DNA from: CAZEAN01 sp964510225 | GTDB taxonomy: Bacteria > Planctomycetota > Planctomycetia > Isosphaerales > Isosphaeraceae | Length of the DNA stretch: 51,298 nucleotides | Assembly (NCBI GenBank): GCA_964510225.1 | Contig: CAZEAN010000032.1 | Coordinates: 1 to 51,298 of the forward strand | Direction of reading: 5' to 3' | Shown: positions 7,882 through 17,165 of the stretch, one piece after another | Position numbering within the stretch: position 1 is the stretch's first letter | Layout: each line of letters starts with the position of its first letter | Made by a program: the position numbers and the translations under genes | The notes under the pieces: generated by a model | What the model saw: the letters and a program-made list of their open reading frames with translations, nothing else | The model's database searches: none | What the model was told of the DNA's origin: nothing

Positions 7882-9885
7882 TCATTGAACAACTTTAAAC
7901 ACATGAGCTGGACAGCGATGGGGATCAAGCATTACAAAGTTCACCGCACCCCGCCAGCCATATCGAGAATTATCGATAAGATCGTGTACTTGGTAAGAAT
8001 TCCCAGGGGCTAGGTGGAGGTGATCGGTTGTCAGGTTCGTCCACCCTGCCTGTGTCTGGAATGGGTCAAGATTAACGAAGACGAGGATCACATCCGACCC
8101 ATCACTGTTTGACTTGCTGTAGGCGATGATCTGGTCGTTGTCGACGTGGTGAAACTGAAGACTCCAATCGGACTGAAGTGCCGCATGTTCACGCCGAATC
8201 TGGTTCATCTGGGTGATGAGAGCATTGAGATTTCCCGGTGCGTTTCGATCCCAGTGGCGGACTTGATACTTCTCTGAGTCCAGATATTCCTCTGACCCCG
8301 AACGGACTGGAGTCCCCACGCAGAGTTCAAAGGGTGGTCCGTAAATTCCGTAGGCGGAGGCCAAAGTCGTCGCTAAGATTAGTCGCGTCTTAAACGCAGG
8401 AGGACCACCATGTTGAAGGTAGGCGTGCAGAATGTCGGGAGTATTAGCGAAAAAGTTAGGACGCATGTACTCGCGTGATTCGGCTCGGGTTAGTTCGAGC
8501 ATATAATCAGTCAGTTCATGTTTTGTATTACGCCACGTAAAATAAGTGTACGATTGTGTAAATCCTCCCTTGGCAAGTCGCTTCATTACTTTCGGTCGTG
8601 TGAAGGCCTCGGAGAGAAACACTGCCTCAGGATGCTGCTGCTTGACCTCTGAGATGCACCAATCCCAGAACCTAAATGGTTTGGTGTGAGGGTTATCGAC
8701 TCGAAATATGGTCACCCCGTGGCCAATCCAGAAGAGAAACACATCGCGGAGCGCCTCCCAGAGAGCCCGCCAATTCGGCCCTTCAAAGTCAAGAGGATAG
8801 ATATCTTGATACTTTTTGGGAGGATTCTCAGCGTACTTGATCGTGCCGTCAGGACGTTGTCGGAACCACTCCGGGTGTTCCTGGACCCAAGGGTGATCGG
8901 GAGAACATTGAAAGGCAATATCGAGCGCGACCTGGAGTTTCCAATCACGAGCGCGAGCGACGAGTCGATCGAAGTCGTCGATCGTCCCGAGCTCGGGTAA
9001 AACCGCCAGATGGCCACCTTCAGATCCGCCGATTGCCCAAGGGCTTCCAGGATCGGCTGCCCCGGCGGTCAAGGTGTTGTTTGGGCCTTTCCGGTGAGTC
9101 CTCCCAATCGGATGGATCGGGGGGAGGTAGAGGACATCAAAACCCAACGCAGCAATTGAAGGGAGCAACGCTTCCAAGTCCCGGAAGGTGCCATGTCGAC
9201 CCACATCGGGCGCGGTGGACCTTGGAAAGATCTCATACCAGGCACCAAATCGCGCAACAAGCGGGTCTACGATAACCGGTAGTGGAGGGTCAACGGTGAT
9301 CGTCCCGGTTCGATCCCCGAAACTCTCCAGTGCAGCGACCACTTCTGAGCGTCGGGCGGTCTCGACTCGCTCTTCTTGACTATGATCGCCTCTGAGGAAC
9401 GCTCCGACCTCTGCAAGGTTTCTAGTCTCGGTCTCGGTTCCACCTAACTCGATGACACGATCCGAGGCGGCTCGGACCATTGCCGAGCCTTCAAGAAGTT
9501 CGCTACTGACGTCTTGACCGGCCTCGTGCTTCTTGACCAAACCGTCAAGCCAACTCCCATAGCGATCAATCCGCGCCTGGATCCGGTACTCAACGCGACC
9601 GATCCGGTCGAGTTCGAAGCGGCCAATCCATCGATCGTTGCCAATTGGCGTCATCCGTGTCGACCGCCAATGGTTCTCAGACTGATGACGATCCTCAAGG
9701 AAGACCAGGAGAAAATCGTGCCCTTCGGCGAAGATATCTGCTGAGACCTCGACAGTTTCGCCCGGGACGCGCTTGATCGCGAACTCCCCATCATCGATTT
9801 TAGGTTCAATACCTTCGATGATGATCCGAGAGGGCGCGATCCGAATTGTTTCAGTCTCGGTTTCGTGAAGCTGCGTGTCACTCAT
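7882..9885 (-). CDS. glgE: Alpha-1,4-glucan:maltose-1-phosphate maltosyltransferase GlgE
   Basis: The 667-residue GH13 enzyme extends alpha-1,4-glucan with maltose from maltose 1-phosphate, releasing phosphate. The N-terminal beta domain (about 1-190) precedes the TIM barrel, which shows YEIFPRS, LYLPPIHPIGRTHRKGPNN, VALDIAFQCSPDHPW, FRVDNPHTKPF (nucleophile Asp near residue 396) and FLSEAFTRP (acid/base Glu near 425), then FTWRNTKHEL. These match GlgE rather than amylases. Length is normal for the family (about 650-700). The neighbour downstream is maltokinase, completing the two-step pathway; treS and the GlgC/GlgM route are not in the window. Divergent amidase upstream leaves about 200 bases for promoters. 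Confidence 0.95.
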   Translation of the reverse strand: MSDTQLHETETETIRIAPSRIIIEGIEPKIDDGEFAIKRVPGETVEVSADIFAEGHDFLLVFLEDRHQSENHWRSTRMTPIGNDRWIGRFELDRIGRVEYRIQARIDRYGSWLDGLVKKHEAGQDVSSELLEGSAMVRAASDRVIELGGTETETRNLAEVGAFLRGDHSQEERVETARRSEVVAALESFGDRTGTITVDPPLPVIVDPLVARFGAWYEIFPRSTAPDVGRHGTFRDLEALLPSIAALGFDVLYLPPIHPIGRTHRKGPNNTLTAGAADPGSPWAIGGSEGGHLAVLPELGTIDDFDRLVARARDWKLQVALDIAFQCSPDHPWVQEHPEWFRQRPDGTIKYAENPPKKYQDIYPLDFEGPNWRALWEALRDVFLFWIGHGVTIFRVDNPHTKPFRFWDWCISEVKQQHPEAVFLSEAFTRPKVMKRLAKGGFTQSYTYFTWRNTKHELTDYMLELTRAESREYMRPNFFANTPDILHAYLQHGGPPAFKTRLILATTLASAYGIYGPPFELCVGTPVRSGSEEYLDSEKYQVRHWDRNAPGNLNALITQMNQIRREHAALQSDWSLQFHHVDNDQIIAYSKSNSDGSDVILVFVNLDPFQTQAGWTNLTTDHLHLAPGNSYQVHDLIDNSRYGWRGAVNFVMLDPHRCPAHVFKVVQ

Positions 9886-10085
9886 AGGGAAGAATGCTGT
9901 CTCAAGAGGTCCGGTGATCGGTGGTAGTCGCCGTCGAGGTCTACCAACAATCTAAATCTGTGCTCTCTCTCCGTGACTCCTATTTTGTGCACGAACACTT
10001 TGCAACAGGTCTTGATCGCTGGTCAACGGGTTGGCCCAGGATTGAGATAATTCTTCAGATTGATTTTCCCAACGCGAGCAAGTCA
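9886..10085. promoter_or_regulatory. Divergent promoter region between glgE and amidase
   Basis: About 200 bases lie between the divergent starts. They must carry the promoters of both transcripts, but no clear -35/-10 pair or operator could be singled out by eye. If the amidase really starts at 9921 the region shrinks to 35 bases. Confidence 0.35.
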
Positions 10086-11399
10086 ATGCGTGAACTCTTT
10101 CCTCGAAGAGAAGAGACGATCCTCGGGATCTCAGAGGCAATTCGAGCGAAACGGACGAGTGCTCTCCAAATCGTTCAAGAATGCTTCGAGAAGATTGACC
10201 TACACGAGCACGAGATTCAGGCATGGTCTTATCTCGATCGGGTATCGGCATTACAAGACGCCGAAGCGATTGATCGACGGCTAATCAACGGCGAGTCATT
10301 GCCTCCACTTGCCGGGATCCCAATCGGAATCAAAGACATCATTGATGTTAGTGGAATGCCCACAACGAACGGAGTCCCGAAGTTGGGTTCCGGTATCGCA
10401 AGTTCAGATGCACCTCTTGTTCGTGCCTTGCGCGAACAGGGGGCGATCATACTAGGGAAGACAGTGAGCACACCCTACGCCTGGGTTGATCCACCAAAGA
10501 CCCGAAATCCCTGGAATTCATCGAGAACGCCGGGAGGTTCTTCGAGTGGTTCGGCGGCCGGAGTAGCCGCCAGGATGTGCCTTGGAGCAATCGGTACCCA
10601 AACAGGCGGCTCAATCATTCGTCCAGCGGCATTCTGCGGTGTTTGTGGGTTCAAGCCTTCCTACCAGACTGGAGGACACCGCGGAATCTTACCCTTGGCA
10701 CCGAGCCTCGATCATCCAGGACCGATCGCGAGGACAGTCGCCGACCTCGGATTGCTCTGGGGAATTACAACGGAGCCAACTCAAGATCCACCCGTTATTG
10801 GTTGGACGTCCCAGTTTTTCCAAGAACATGCCGAGAGTTTCGCATGGGAGTCGACGAGACGCGTCTTAGAGCGATTTCGAGAAGCTGGTGCTAGCGTTCT
10901 CCAGATAGATCTCCCATCGCGGTTTCGCGAGTTCCCCATCCATCACTACCGGATTATGGCATCGGAGGCTGCTTCATACCATCGGGTCCTCCGCGAACGC
11001 CGACCGGAGGTGTATCCACCGCAGATCTCAACTCTCATCGATGATGGACTTAGACTAACCGCAGTCGATTACCTCGATTCGAAGACCTTCCAAAACTGGT
11101 TTCGCGCGGAACTTATCGAGACTTTCAGGCCTCTTGACGCCCTCGTGACTCCAGCAGCGCTGGGCGTGGCACCCAAACCCGAGACGACAGGGAATCCATT
11201 ATTCAACTCGCCATGGAGCCTCGCTGGTTTTCCAACCATCACGATCCCTGTCGAACTCAGTCCGGAGGGTCTTCCACTTGGAATCCAGTTCGTCAGTCGA
11301 CCAGAGACCCCGAGCGAATCGAGTCTCTGGAGAGGAGCGTTGTGGTCTGAATCTCTGATTCAAGGGAACAGTCAGCATCAGTCGCAGCCACCTACTTGA
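10086..11399 (+). CDS. Amidase signature family hydrolase
   Basis: The 437-residue protein carries the Ser-cisSer-Lys triad of the amidase signature family: Lys83 in GIPIGIKDIID, Ser152 in GGSSSGSAAG and Ser176 in GTQTGGSIIRPAAFCG. The spacing fits the family. It hydrolyses an amide or urea-like bond; the substrate is not readable. It is not a convincing GatA, since no gatB or gatC lies nearby. The frame is open back to a GTG at 9921, but the ATG at 10086 is chosen because family members begin some ten residues before the ISEAIRAKRTSALQIV helix and the upstream peptide shows no conserved feature. It stands divergent to glgE and upstream of tadA, not obviously linked to either. Confidence 0.85.
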   Translation: MRELFPRREETILGISEAIRAKRTSALQIVQECFEKIDLHEHEIQAWSYLDRVSALQDAEAIDRRLINGESLPPLAGIPIGIKDIIDVSGMPTTNGVPKLGSGIASSDAPLVRALREQGAIILGKTVSTPYAWVDPPKTRNPWNSSRTPGGSSSGSAAGVAARMCLGAIGTQTGGSIIRPAAFCGVCGFKPSYQTGGHRGILPLAPSLDHPGPIARTVADLGLLWGITTEPTQDPPVIGWTSQFFQEHAESFAWESTRRVLERFREAGASVLQIDLPSRFREFPIHHYRIMASEAASYHRVLRERRPEVYPPQISTLIDDGLRLTAVDYLDSKTFQNWFRAELIETFRPLDALVTPAALGVAPKPETTGNPLFNSPWSLAGFPTITIPVELSPEGLPLGIQFVSRPETPSESSLWRGALWSESLIQGNSQHQSQPPT

Positions 11400-11527
11400 T
11401 TTCAACTGCCTTGGGAAAGCGTGTAATAGGTTCCTGAAACAGAATGTGACATCGTGTCTTGACAGCCTGATGGGTTCGGAGGGACGATAATTTATCGCTT
11501 TTATCTTTCTCAAGTCGGAACCAGGCG

Positions 11528-12063
11528 ATGTCATCGACTCCAGAATCAAATCCGAACTTGGAGTCGTTGCCCAGCCACGGTCTCTTTTCAGCTGACGATC
11601 ACAAAGCGATGATCCGCGCATTGGAACTCGCGGCCGAGGCTATCACGCTAGAAGAGGTCCCTGTCGGCGCGGTGATTACCCAACACGGTAAAATCATCGC
11701 CGAAGCATTTAACCTTCGCGAAACATTGAACGACCCGACTGCCCATGCTGAACGCCTCGTGATGACGGTCGCTGGACAGAGGCTTGGCTCGTGGAGGCTT
11801 GACGAGTGTACGCTTTATGTAACACTTGAACCGTGCCCGATGTGTGCAGGGGCAATCGTCCAATCAAGGCTTCCAAGAGTGGTTTACGGCGCGACCGATC
11901 CCAAAGCAGGGGCTTGTGAGTCGCTGTATCGGATCGCGAATGACCCTCGGCTCAATCATCGTGCTGAAGTTATAGGGGGGCTTTACGGGTCGACAGCGGG
12001 CAAGCTCTTGTCCGACTTCTTTCGCGCTCGACGGAGCCCATCAGTTCGTCAGAATCAATCCCT

Positions 12064-12085
<22 letters not shown>
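11528..12085 (+). CDS. tadA: tRNA adenosine(34) deaminase TadA
   Basis: TadA converts A34 to inosine in the wobble position of tRNA-Arg(ACG). The 185-residue protein has the zinc site His73-Ala-Glu75 and Pro102-Cys103-Pro-Met-Cys106 of cytidine/adenosine deaminases, the family start MIRALELAAEAI..EEVPVGAVI, and DPKAGACESLYRI. ATG 11528 gives an N-terminal tail of about 25 residues ahead of the conserved start; ATG 11609 (MIRALEL) is a possible shorter start. The 3' end is odd: the last seven sense codons and the TGA stop (12083-12085) lie inside the tRNA-Ser gene that begins at 12064. Confidence 0.93.
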
Positions 12086-12151
<66 letters not shown>

Positions 12152-12221
12152 TTTGTCCGTCTCGATCCGCATCTTCTCATCAGATCTTCATCGGTTCGGT
12201 TGACCTCGTCGGTTTGAACGC

Positions 12222-12239
12222 TACTATGACCAAATAGTA
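12222..12239. promoter_or_regulatory. Perfect 6-6-6 inverted repeat upstream of rex (possible operator)
   Basis: TACTAT at 12222-12227 and ATAGTA at 12234-12239 form a perfect dyad with a six-base spacer, 54 bases before the rex start. Its 18-base size and half-site geometry resemble Rex operators, but the bases differ from the classical TTGTGA-N6-TCACAA consensus. It may be the binding site of Rex itself (autoregulation) or of another dimeric regulator. Function is inferred. Confidence 0.35.
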
Positions 12240-12292
12240 AATAGTTTTCTCCATCGCATGCCTACCCATCAACCAACGGAGGGTTCGGCGCG

Positions 12293-13042
12293 ATGTCTCA
12301 CCTCCGACGCCAGACTCCCGGGCCAACCGTCAAACCCGCTCCAAAGCCAGTCATTGGCCGAGTGAGTCTTTATCTCCGCCAGTTGGAACTCTTCCTCCGT
12401 CAAGGTCGTAAGACGGTGTCGAGCAGTCAACTTGGTTCTGCCCTCGGAATCAACGATGCTCAGGTCCGCAAAGATCTCGCTTACTTCGGTCAGTTTGGCC
12501 AGCCAGGTCGCGGTTACCAAATTACCGAACTCATCGCTGAACTCCGAAGCATCCTCGGAATCGACCGCGATTGGCCAACCGCATTAATTGGTCTCGGCAA
12601 CCTCGGCAGGGCATTACTTGGCTACAAAGGCTTTCGCTCAAGAGGCTTCCGAATTGTCGCCGTCTTCGATGCCGATCCCCGAAAGATCGGGGGGACGATC
12701 GAGGGAAAACCGATTAGGCCGATGAGTAAACTCGCTGAAGTCCGCGAATCTGAACGCCTCCGGCTCGCGATCCTCTGTGTCCCAGGCGATGCGGCCCAGC
12801 GTGTGGCCGATCAAGTCGTCGCTGCCGGAATTGGCGGAATTTTTAGTTTTGCGCCGACGTCAATTTTTGTGCCGGATTCGGTCAGTGTAATCAATGTTGA
12901 TTTAAGTGTTCAGCTTGAGCACCTGGCCTATTCAGTCTGTCATGGCCAAGAGGAAGGCTTGGAGCTCGCCCCTCCGAAGTTTGACGACGCGGAGAAGGTC
13001 GGCCCGAACGAACCTTTCCGACCCCGATCCCAACTTATATAG
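12293..13042 (+). CDS. rex: Redox-sensing transcriptional repressor Rex
   Basis: Rex is a dimeric repressor that senses the NADH/NAD+ ratio and releases DNA when NADH is high. The 249-residue protein has an N-terminal winged helix (about 20-90) including SSQLGSALGINDAQVRKDL and the family signature AYFGQFGQPGRGY. A Rossmann domain starts at TALIGLGNLGRALL (GxGxxG) and includes VAVFDADPRKIG and ILCVPGDAAQRVAD. A GGAGG lies about ten bases before the ATG. It sits alone between two tRNA genes, and a perfect dyad upstream (12222-12239) could be its operator. A C-terminal tail of about 25 residues is not conserved-looking. Confidence 0.93.
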   Translation: MSHLRRQTPGPTVKPAPKPVIGRVSLYLRQLELFLRQGRKTVSSSQLGSALGINDAQVRKDLAYFGQFGQPGRGYQITELIAELRSILGIDRDWPTALIGLGNLGRALLGYKGFRSRGFRIVAVFDADPRKIGGTIEGKPIRPMSKLAEVRESERLRLAILCVPGDAAQRVADQVVAAGIGGIFSFAPTSIFVPDSVSVINVDLSVQLEHLAYSVCHGQEEGLELAPPKFDDAEKVGPNEPFRPRSQLI

Positions 13043-13078
13043 TACCCAGGCATTACTAGTATCCTTATTGGTTTGCGC

Positions 13079-13150
13079 TACCCGGTGGTGAAATCGGTAT
13101 CACAACAGGTTCTGGTCCTGTTATTCCAGGTTCGAGTCCTGGCCGGGTAA
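13079..13150 (+). tRNA. tRNA-Gln (anticodon CTG)
   Basis: The acceptor stem TACCCGG (13079-13085) pairs with CCGGGTA (13143-13149); the discriminator is A at 13150. The anticodon stem ACAGG/CCTGT encloses TTCTGGT, giving anticodon CTG. The T-arm is CCAGG-TTCGAGT-CCTGG. U1-A72 is typical of glutamine tRNAs. CCA is not encoded. It follows rex by 36 bases. Confidence 0.95.
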
Positions 13151-13447
13151 CTCGACTCCGTGACGGTCATAATCGGATTCTTAGTTTTTATTTTTAACAA
13201 TCCTACGACTCCACTCCTCAATCGCACTTCGATTCTATGTCACCACAACGATTTCCGGCCCTAGCTGTGTCATCCTAATGAAGTGCAGTGATCCCAGATT
13301 CGGGCTCCGACCTCTGACAATTTGAAGAGGGTTAGCGCAACCTCCAGGTGCGGGATCAAGCTTGACTGCCCGATCGAACTGAATATCATCTGGCCCGGCT
13401 TTCTCGTTCCGTCTCTAGGATTTCCGAAGTCCGCAAAGGGCCGCCAC

Positions 13448-15013
13448 GTGTATCGGTTCCACCTCTGGGCCGTCCTGAGTGTTGTCTTTATTGTCCAGGC
13501 GATCGCGATCGTACTGAATCCGATCCCGGCACAGGACGGTCTCAAGTTCATCCGAATCGCACGCGATTTTCGGGATCGGCCCTGGGAGGATGTCGTCCGC
13601 GATTCTGATCAGCATCCGCTCTACCCCGGCTTGATCAGCCTCATCCAGCAACCAGTAGCGATACTGATGGCCTCTGGTCCCTCATCGTGGAGGATTGCGG
13701 CTCAATTAGTCTCCATCGGAGCGCTCCTAATCATCCTTGCCACATCCTTCAGACTCACGACGGATCTGGCTGGTCGGCAGACTGCCTTAATCGCAGTCAT
13801 TATGATCGCTTCATTGCCGATCGTGGGAAAACTCGGACATGAAACCCTCAGCGACACAACCGCGGCCGCGTGCTTTGCCGTTGCGGTGATGCTCGGCATC
13901 CAGTCGATCCAAGAAGGAAGTGGACGACGAGCCCTCGGTTCAAGTGTGGCGGGTGGACTCGGCTTCCTGACCCGACCAGAAATCGCCCTAGTGATCCCGA
14001 TCCTCGCGTTGGTGGCCCTCTCTTGCTACGGCGGTTCAACGCTCGGGAAGCGCTTACGGCTCACAATCTTGGTGGTCCTCCCTTGGGGAGCACTCCTTGT
14101 GGGTTACGCATTTCTCAATGGGGAACTCTCGAACAAACTGGCATTCCAACACGCAACACACGCAACACACCTTCCCACTTTTGGAACCGGTCTCCACGCT
14201 GCTCAACAATGGCGACCGCCAGGTCTTGATCATCCCGCCTGGGATTTCTCTCCGAAGGAGGAGTCTGGGGGACCCACTAAGTTATCGGCACTGAGTGGTT
14301 TTCTCTGCGTTACCCGATCAGTCGGAGAGGCATCTGCCTGGTTCCTGATTCCGATGGCCTTGGTTGGCCTCCTCAAACGGCCCGATTCAACACTCCAGTC
14401 GCGATTACGAGTATTTACAGCACTTTATTGTGTAGTTTTCAGCGCAATACTACTTCGGCATGCGATGACCTTTGGGTATCTCTCAAGTCGCCACGCATTC
14501 ACACTATTAGTCGCTATCGGGCCGTTTGCGTCGATTGGGATTGTTACTTGTTTCGATCGATTAGCGAGAGCCTTTCGATGGAGCAACGGCCGAAGAATTC
14601 GGATTGGTTGGGCAACGATCCTGATCAGCACAGGGATCGCGATGAGTACACAATTGCAGCCCGACCATCCGAGTCGTTGGGGCCATCAAGCCGCTGGTTC
14701 TTGGCTCGCTGACCGAGCGAAACCTGGCGACGCTGTCCTCGACACGAGAGGGTGGGCATCATTCCACTCCGGTGTCCGTTCCTACGACCCTTGGCATATC
14801 CATCAGGCTTTAAGCGACTCAAGTCTCGCGTACATTGTCGTCGGTGTCGACGAACTGACATCAGAGACGCGACGCGCCGACACCCTGAACGCGATCTTAA
14901 ATTATTCGTCCGAATGTGTTGCTTCCTTCCCTTCTCGGAAGGGTGACCAGACGCCGGGAGTCCAAGTTTTTCGGTATCGTCGTCCGACGAGTTGGGAGGC
15001 GATTCGACCATGA
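13448..15013 (+). CDS. Polytopic membrane glycosyltransferase-like protein (GT39/PMT-type fold)
   Basis: The 521-residue protein has some ten hydrophobic segments, a first-loop DGLKFIRIARDF and DSDQHPLYPGLISLI, and an external C-terminal part with DAVLDTRGWASFHSG. An acidic first loop after transmembrane helix 1 and a following His/Pro motif recall GT-C enzymes of the GT39/ArnT kind that use polyprenyl-phosphate sugars; this is inferred from topology. The frame is open from a TTG at 13322, but GTG 13448 places the start just before the first membrane helix; neither has a good ribosome-binding site. A small in-frame repeat gives HATHATH near 14150. The stop overlaps the next start (ATGA), so it is coupled to the WaaP-like kinase. 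Confidence 0.65.
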   Translation: MYRFHLWAVLSVVFIVQAIAIVLNPIPAQDGLKFIRIARDFRDRPWEDVVRDSDQHPLYPGLISLIQQPVAILMASGPSSWRIAAQLVSIGALLIILATSFRLTTDLAGRQTALIAVIMIASLPIVGKLGHETLSDTTAAACFAVAVMLGIQSIQEGSGRRALGSSVAGGLGFLTRPEIALVIPILALVALSCYGGSTLGKRLRLTILVVLPWGALLVGYAFLNGELSNKLAFQHATHATHLPTFGTGLHAAQQWRPPGLDHPAWDFSPKEESGGPTKLSALSGFLCVTRSVGEASAWFLIPMALVGLLKRPDSTLQSRLRVFTALYCVVFSAILLRHAMTFGYLSSRHAFTLLVAIGPFASIGIVTCFDRLARAFRWSNGRRIRIGWATILISTGIAMSTQLQPDHPSRWGHQAAGSWLADRAKPGDAVLDTRGWASFHSGVRSYDPWHIHQALSDSSLAYIVVGVDELTSETRRADTLNAILNYSSECVASFPSRKGDQTPGVQVFRYRRPTSWEAIRP

Positions 15014-15885
15014 CCGGTAACGCCGCAATCGGGAAACTCTGGAACCGGCTCCGATCCGGTGCACGCTGGGCTTGGATCTCGGAAACGCACCGAGATCGCC
15101 TACCAGAAGATCTTGATCGATCGGTCATGGCTCTCCAGAGCAGTGACCGACTTCATCAAAAACAAGGGCGATCTACTTGCCGAGTCCGATTCGATGGGCC
15201 CAACGGCCCTCTCTCGGTCTACCTGAAGCGACACTACCAACTCCCCTGGTCCCGACGGCTCGCTGCTCTCTTTCATCCTTCCGGCTACCACTCAGACGCT
15301 GGTGCCGAGTGGCGTCACCTTCGATTTGCCCGGGAACTCGGGATTCCGATTCCTGAGCCCGTCGCCGTTGGTGAACATTTAGGCCCTTGGGCTTCGCTGC
15401 AAAGCTATCTGATGATTGAGGAGCTTCAAGGTTTTACACCGCTACACGAAGCAGTCCCGACCATGGCCGAACGCCTGCCTCATCCTCAATTTGTCATCTG
15501 GAAACGGAAAGTAATCCGTGAGGTAGCAAGAATGACCTCGCGGATCCATCAGGCAAAAGCATTTCATAAAGACCTGTACCTTTGTCATTTTTTCATTCAT
15601 CTCAACCGTGATACAAGTCCAATGCATTTGATCGACTTGCACCGACTGCAGCAACACCAGATGACGGAACTCTGGTGGCGTTGGAAAGACCTCGGGCAGC
15701 TCCTCTTTTCAACGATTGGTGTGGAGGGGATCGAGGATGCGGATAGGCTCCGGTTTTGGGTTCATTATCGACGATCCTTGAAACCAAACTGGCCACGACT
15801 ACAGCGACGGATCATTGATCTCAAGGCAAGACGCTATCTGCAACACAATCAGAAGTCGCTCGCTCGACAAGCCAAGAAGGCGTAG
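15010..15885 (+). CDS. WaaP-like lipopolysaccharide core kinase
   Basis: The 291-residue protein resembles the heptose/Kdo kinases that phosphorylate LPS inner core at the cytoplasmic membrane face. Motifs: VYLKRHYQLPW (ATP-binding Lys), GAEWRHLRFARELGIPIPEPVAVGE, the catalytic loop FHKDLYLCHFFIHL, which mirrors the HRDCYICHF signature of WaaP, and MHLIDLHRL as metal site. The ATG at 15010 overlaps the upstream stop by four bases, so it is preferred over a start at 14992. Twenty bases separate its stop from the glycosyltransferase start, suggesting one operon. It is a single-domain counterpart of the double-kinase protein at 3064-4869. Confidence 0.8.
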   Translation: MTGNAAIGKLWNRLRSGARWAWISETHRDRLPEDLDRSVMALQSSDRLHQKQGRSTCRVRFDGPNGPLSVYLKRHYQLPWSRRLAALFHPSGYHSDAGAEWRHLRFARELGIPIPEPVAVGEHLGPWASLQSYLMIEELQGFTPLHEAVPTMAERLPHPQFVIWKRKVIREVARMTSRIHQAKAFHKDLYLCHFFIHLNRDTSPMHLIDLHRLQQHQMTELWWRWKDLGQLLFSTIGVEGIEDADRLRFWVHYRRSLKPNWPRLQRRIIDLKARRYLQHNQKSLARQAKKA

Positions 15886-15905
15886 CAAGTCAGATGGAGC
15901 AGTCG

Positions 15906-17108
15906 ATGCACCTGGCAATTAACTATCGGCGTGTAGTCCCGAGCTTAGGTGGGGCAGAGACTTATGTAGGTGATCTCTGCCGGGGACTCGTGCGCCTTGG
16001 GCACCGTGTCGATCTTTTCGCCGAAGAATGGGACCAAGCTGCGCTTCCTCACGGTGTCGTTCCCGTCCGAGTCAAAACTCGGGGTCGCACGAAACGTGCA
16101 CAGCTCGTCGAATTCGCCCAGAAGTCCTCGGAAGCATTAAGCCAGTCTCAATTTGATTGCTCTGTTGGATTTATCAACACGTGGGATCACGATGTCCTGA
16201 TTCCTCAGGGTGGAATCCATCCCGCAAGCCTGGAACACAATGCACAGAGGTTTCCACAAGGATGGCGCCGCGATCTCTATCGCTTTTTGAAAGGTCGTGG
16301 TCGTAATCGATCGTTCTATCTCGAATTAGAGCGTCGACAATATGATCCTGAAGCGAACCGGCAGATCGTAGCCGTGAGTCAATTTGTCCGGGGGCATCTC
16401 GAGTCATTTTACGGAGTTCCCCGAGATCGGATCGAAGTGATCCCCAATGCGATCGATACCGAGCGTCTTAAAGTCGCAGATCCTGAACTAACTCGGGAGA
16501 GATTTCGCACTGAGATTGGTGCTTCGGACGATGAGGTGCTCGTCCTTTTCGTCGCACACAATTATCGGCTCAAAGGCCTCGATCGACTGCTGGATGCATT
16601 CCGACTCGCCAGTGAACGAAACTGGGAGAACCAATCTCTCAGGTTAATTGTCTGTGGGAAAGGCCGACCAGAATCACATCAGCGTCGCGCACGGAAGCTT
16701 GGAATTGACCGCCGGGTCCATTTTTTAGGTTTCCGATCAGACATCCGTCCCTGTTTTTGGGGATCCGACCTCTTTGCGATGCCCTCATATTACGACCCTT
16801 GTTCTCTCGTTGTCTTTGAAGCATTGGCATGTGGCCTGCCAGTCATCACAACCCAGTGCAATGGGGCCGGTGAGGTCATAAGCCAAGGGCTCGAAGGATT
16901 CGTGGTGCCGGGACCGGACGATACCAGAGCGATAGCCGATGCCCTCGGTGTTCTCGTTGACGGTTCGGTTCGTCGATCGATGTCAGCCCAGGCGAAGATA
17001 CTTGGCCACTTGCAATCGTTCGATCGTCATCTTGCCCAGCTCATCAAGGTCTTTGAGAAGGTCAAGGCCCGCCGAACGCTACAAGCGCAACACGAGTCGG
17101 CGGCTTGA
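15906..17108 (+). CDS. WaaG-like glycosyltransferase family 4 protein
   Basis: The 400-residue GT-B enzyme begins MHLAINYRRVVPSLGGAETYVGD. It has the central linker VIPNAIDTERL, the glycogen-synthase-like LFVAHNYRLKGLDRLLDAF, and the donor-binding YDPCSLVVFEALACGLPVITT with the E-x7-E pattern. The N-terminal half (FDCSVGFINTWDHDVLIPQGG ... ELERRQYD) resembles the LPS glucosyltransferase WaaG/RfaG. With the WaaP-like kinase directly upstream, an LPS core role is likely. GGAGC five bases before ATG 15906 favours it over ATG 15894. Confidence 0.85.
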   Translation: MHLAINYRRVVPSLGGAETYVGDLCRGLVRLGHRVDLFAEEWDQAALPHGVVPVRVKTRGRTKRAQLVEFAQKSSEALSQSQFDCSVGFINTWDHDVLIPQGGIHPASLEHNAQRFPQGWRRDLYRFLKGRGRNRSFYLELERRQYDPEANRQIVAVSQFVRGHLESFYGVPRDRIEVIPNAIDTERLKVADPELTRERFRTEIGASDDEVLVLFVAHNYRLKGLDRLLDAFRLASERNWENQSLRLIVCGKGRPESHQRRARKLGIDRRVHFLGFRSDIRPCFWGSDLFAMPSYYDPCSLVVFEALACGLPVITTQCNGAGEVISQGLEGFVVPGPDDTRAIADALGVLVDGSVRRSMSAQAKILGHLQSFDRHLAQLIKVFEKVKARRTLQAQHESAA

Positions 17109-17165
17109 TTGATATTCGCGGCCGTGGCTAACGCGAGCGACTAAGTCCATCCAGGGAGGGTCCGG

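Noticed and set aside
13322..13447. TTG-started extension of the membrane glycosyltransferase-like protein
   Set aside because: The extra 42 residues show no signal or conserved features and no ribosome-binding site; GTG 13448 just before the first helix fits better, though this is not certain.
14145..14172. Short tandem repeat as possible CRISPR or phase-variable tract
   Set aside because: Only two copies of a nine-base unit, in frame, encoding HATHATH inside a membrane protein. No CRISPR array was seen anywhere in the window.
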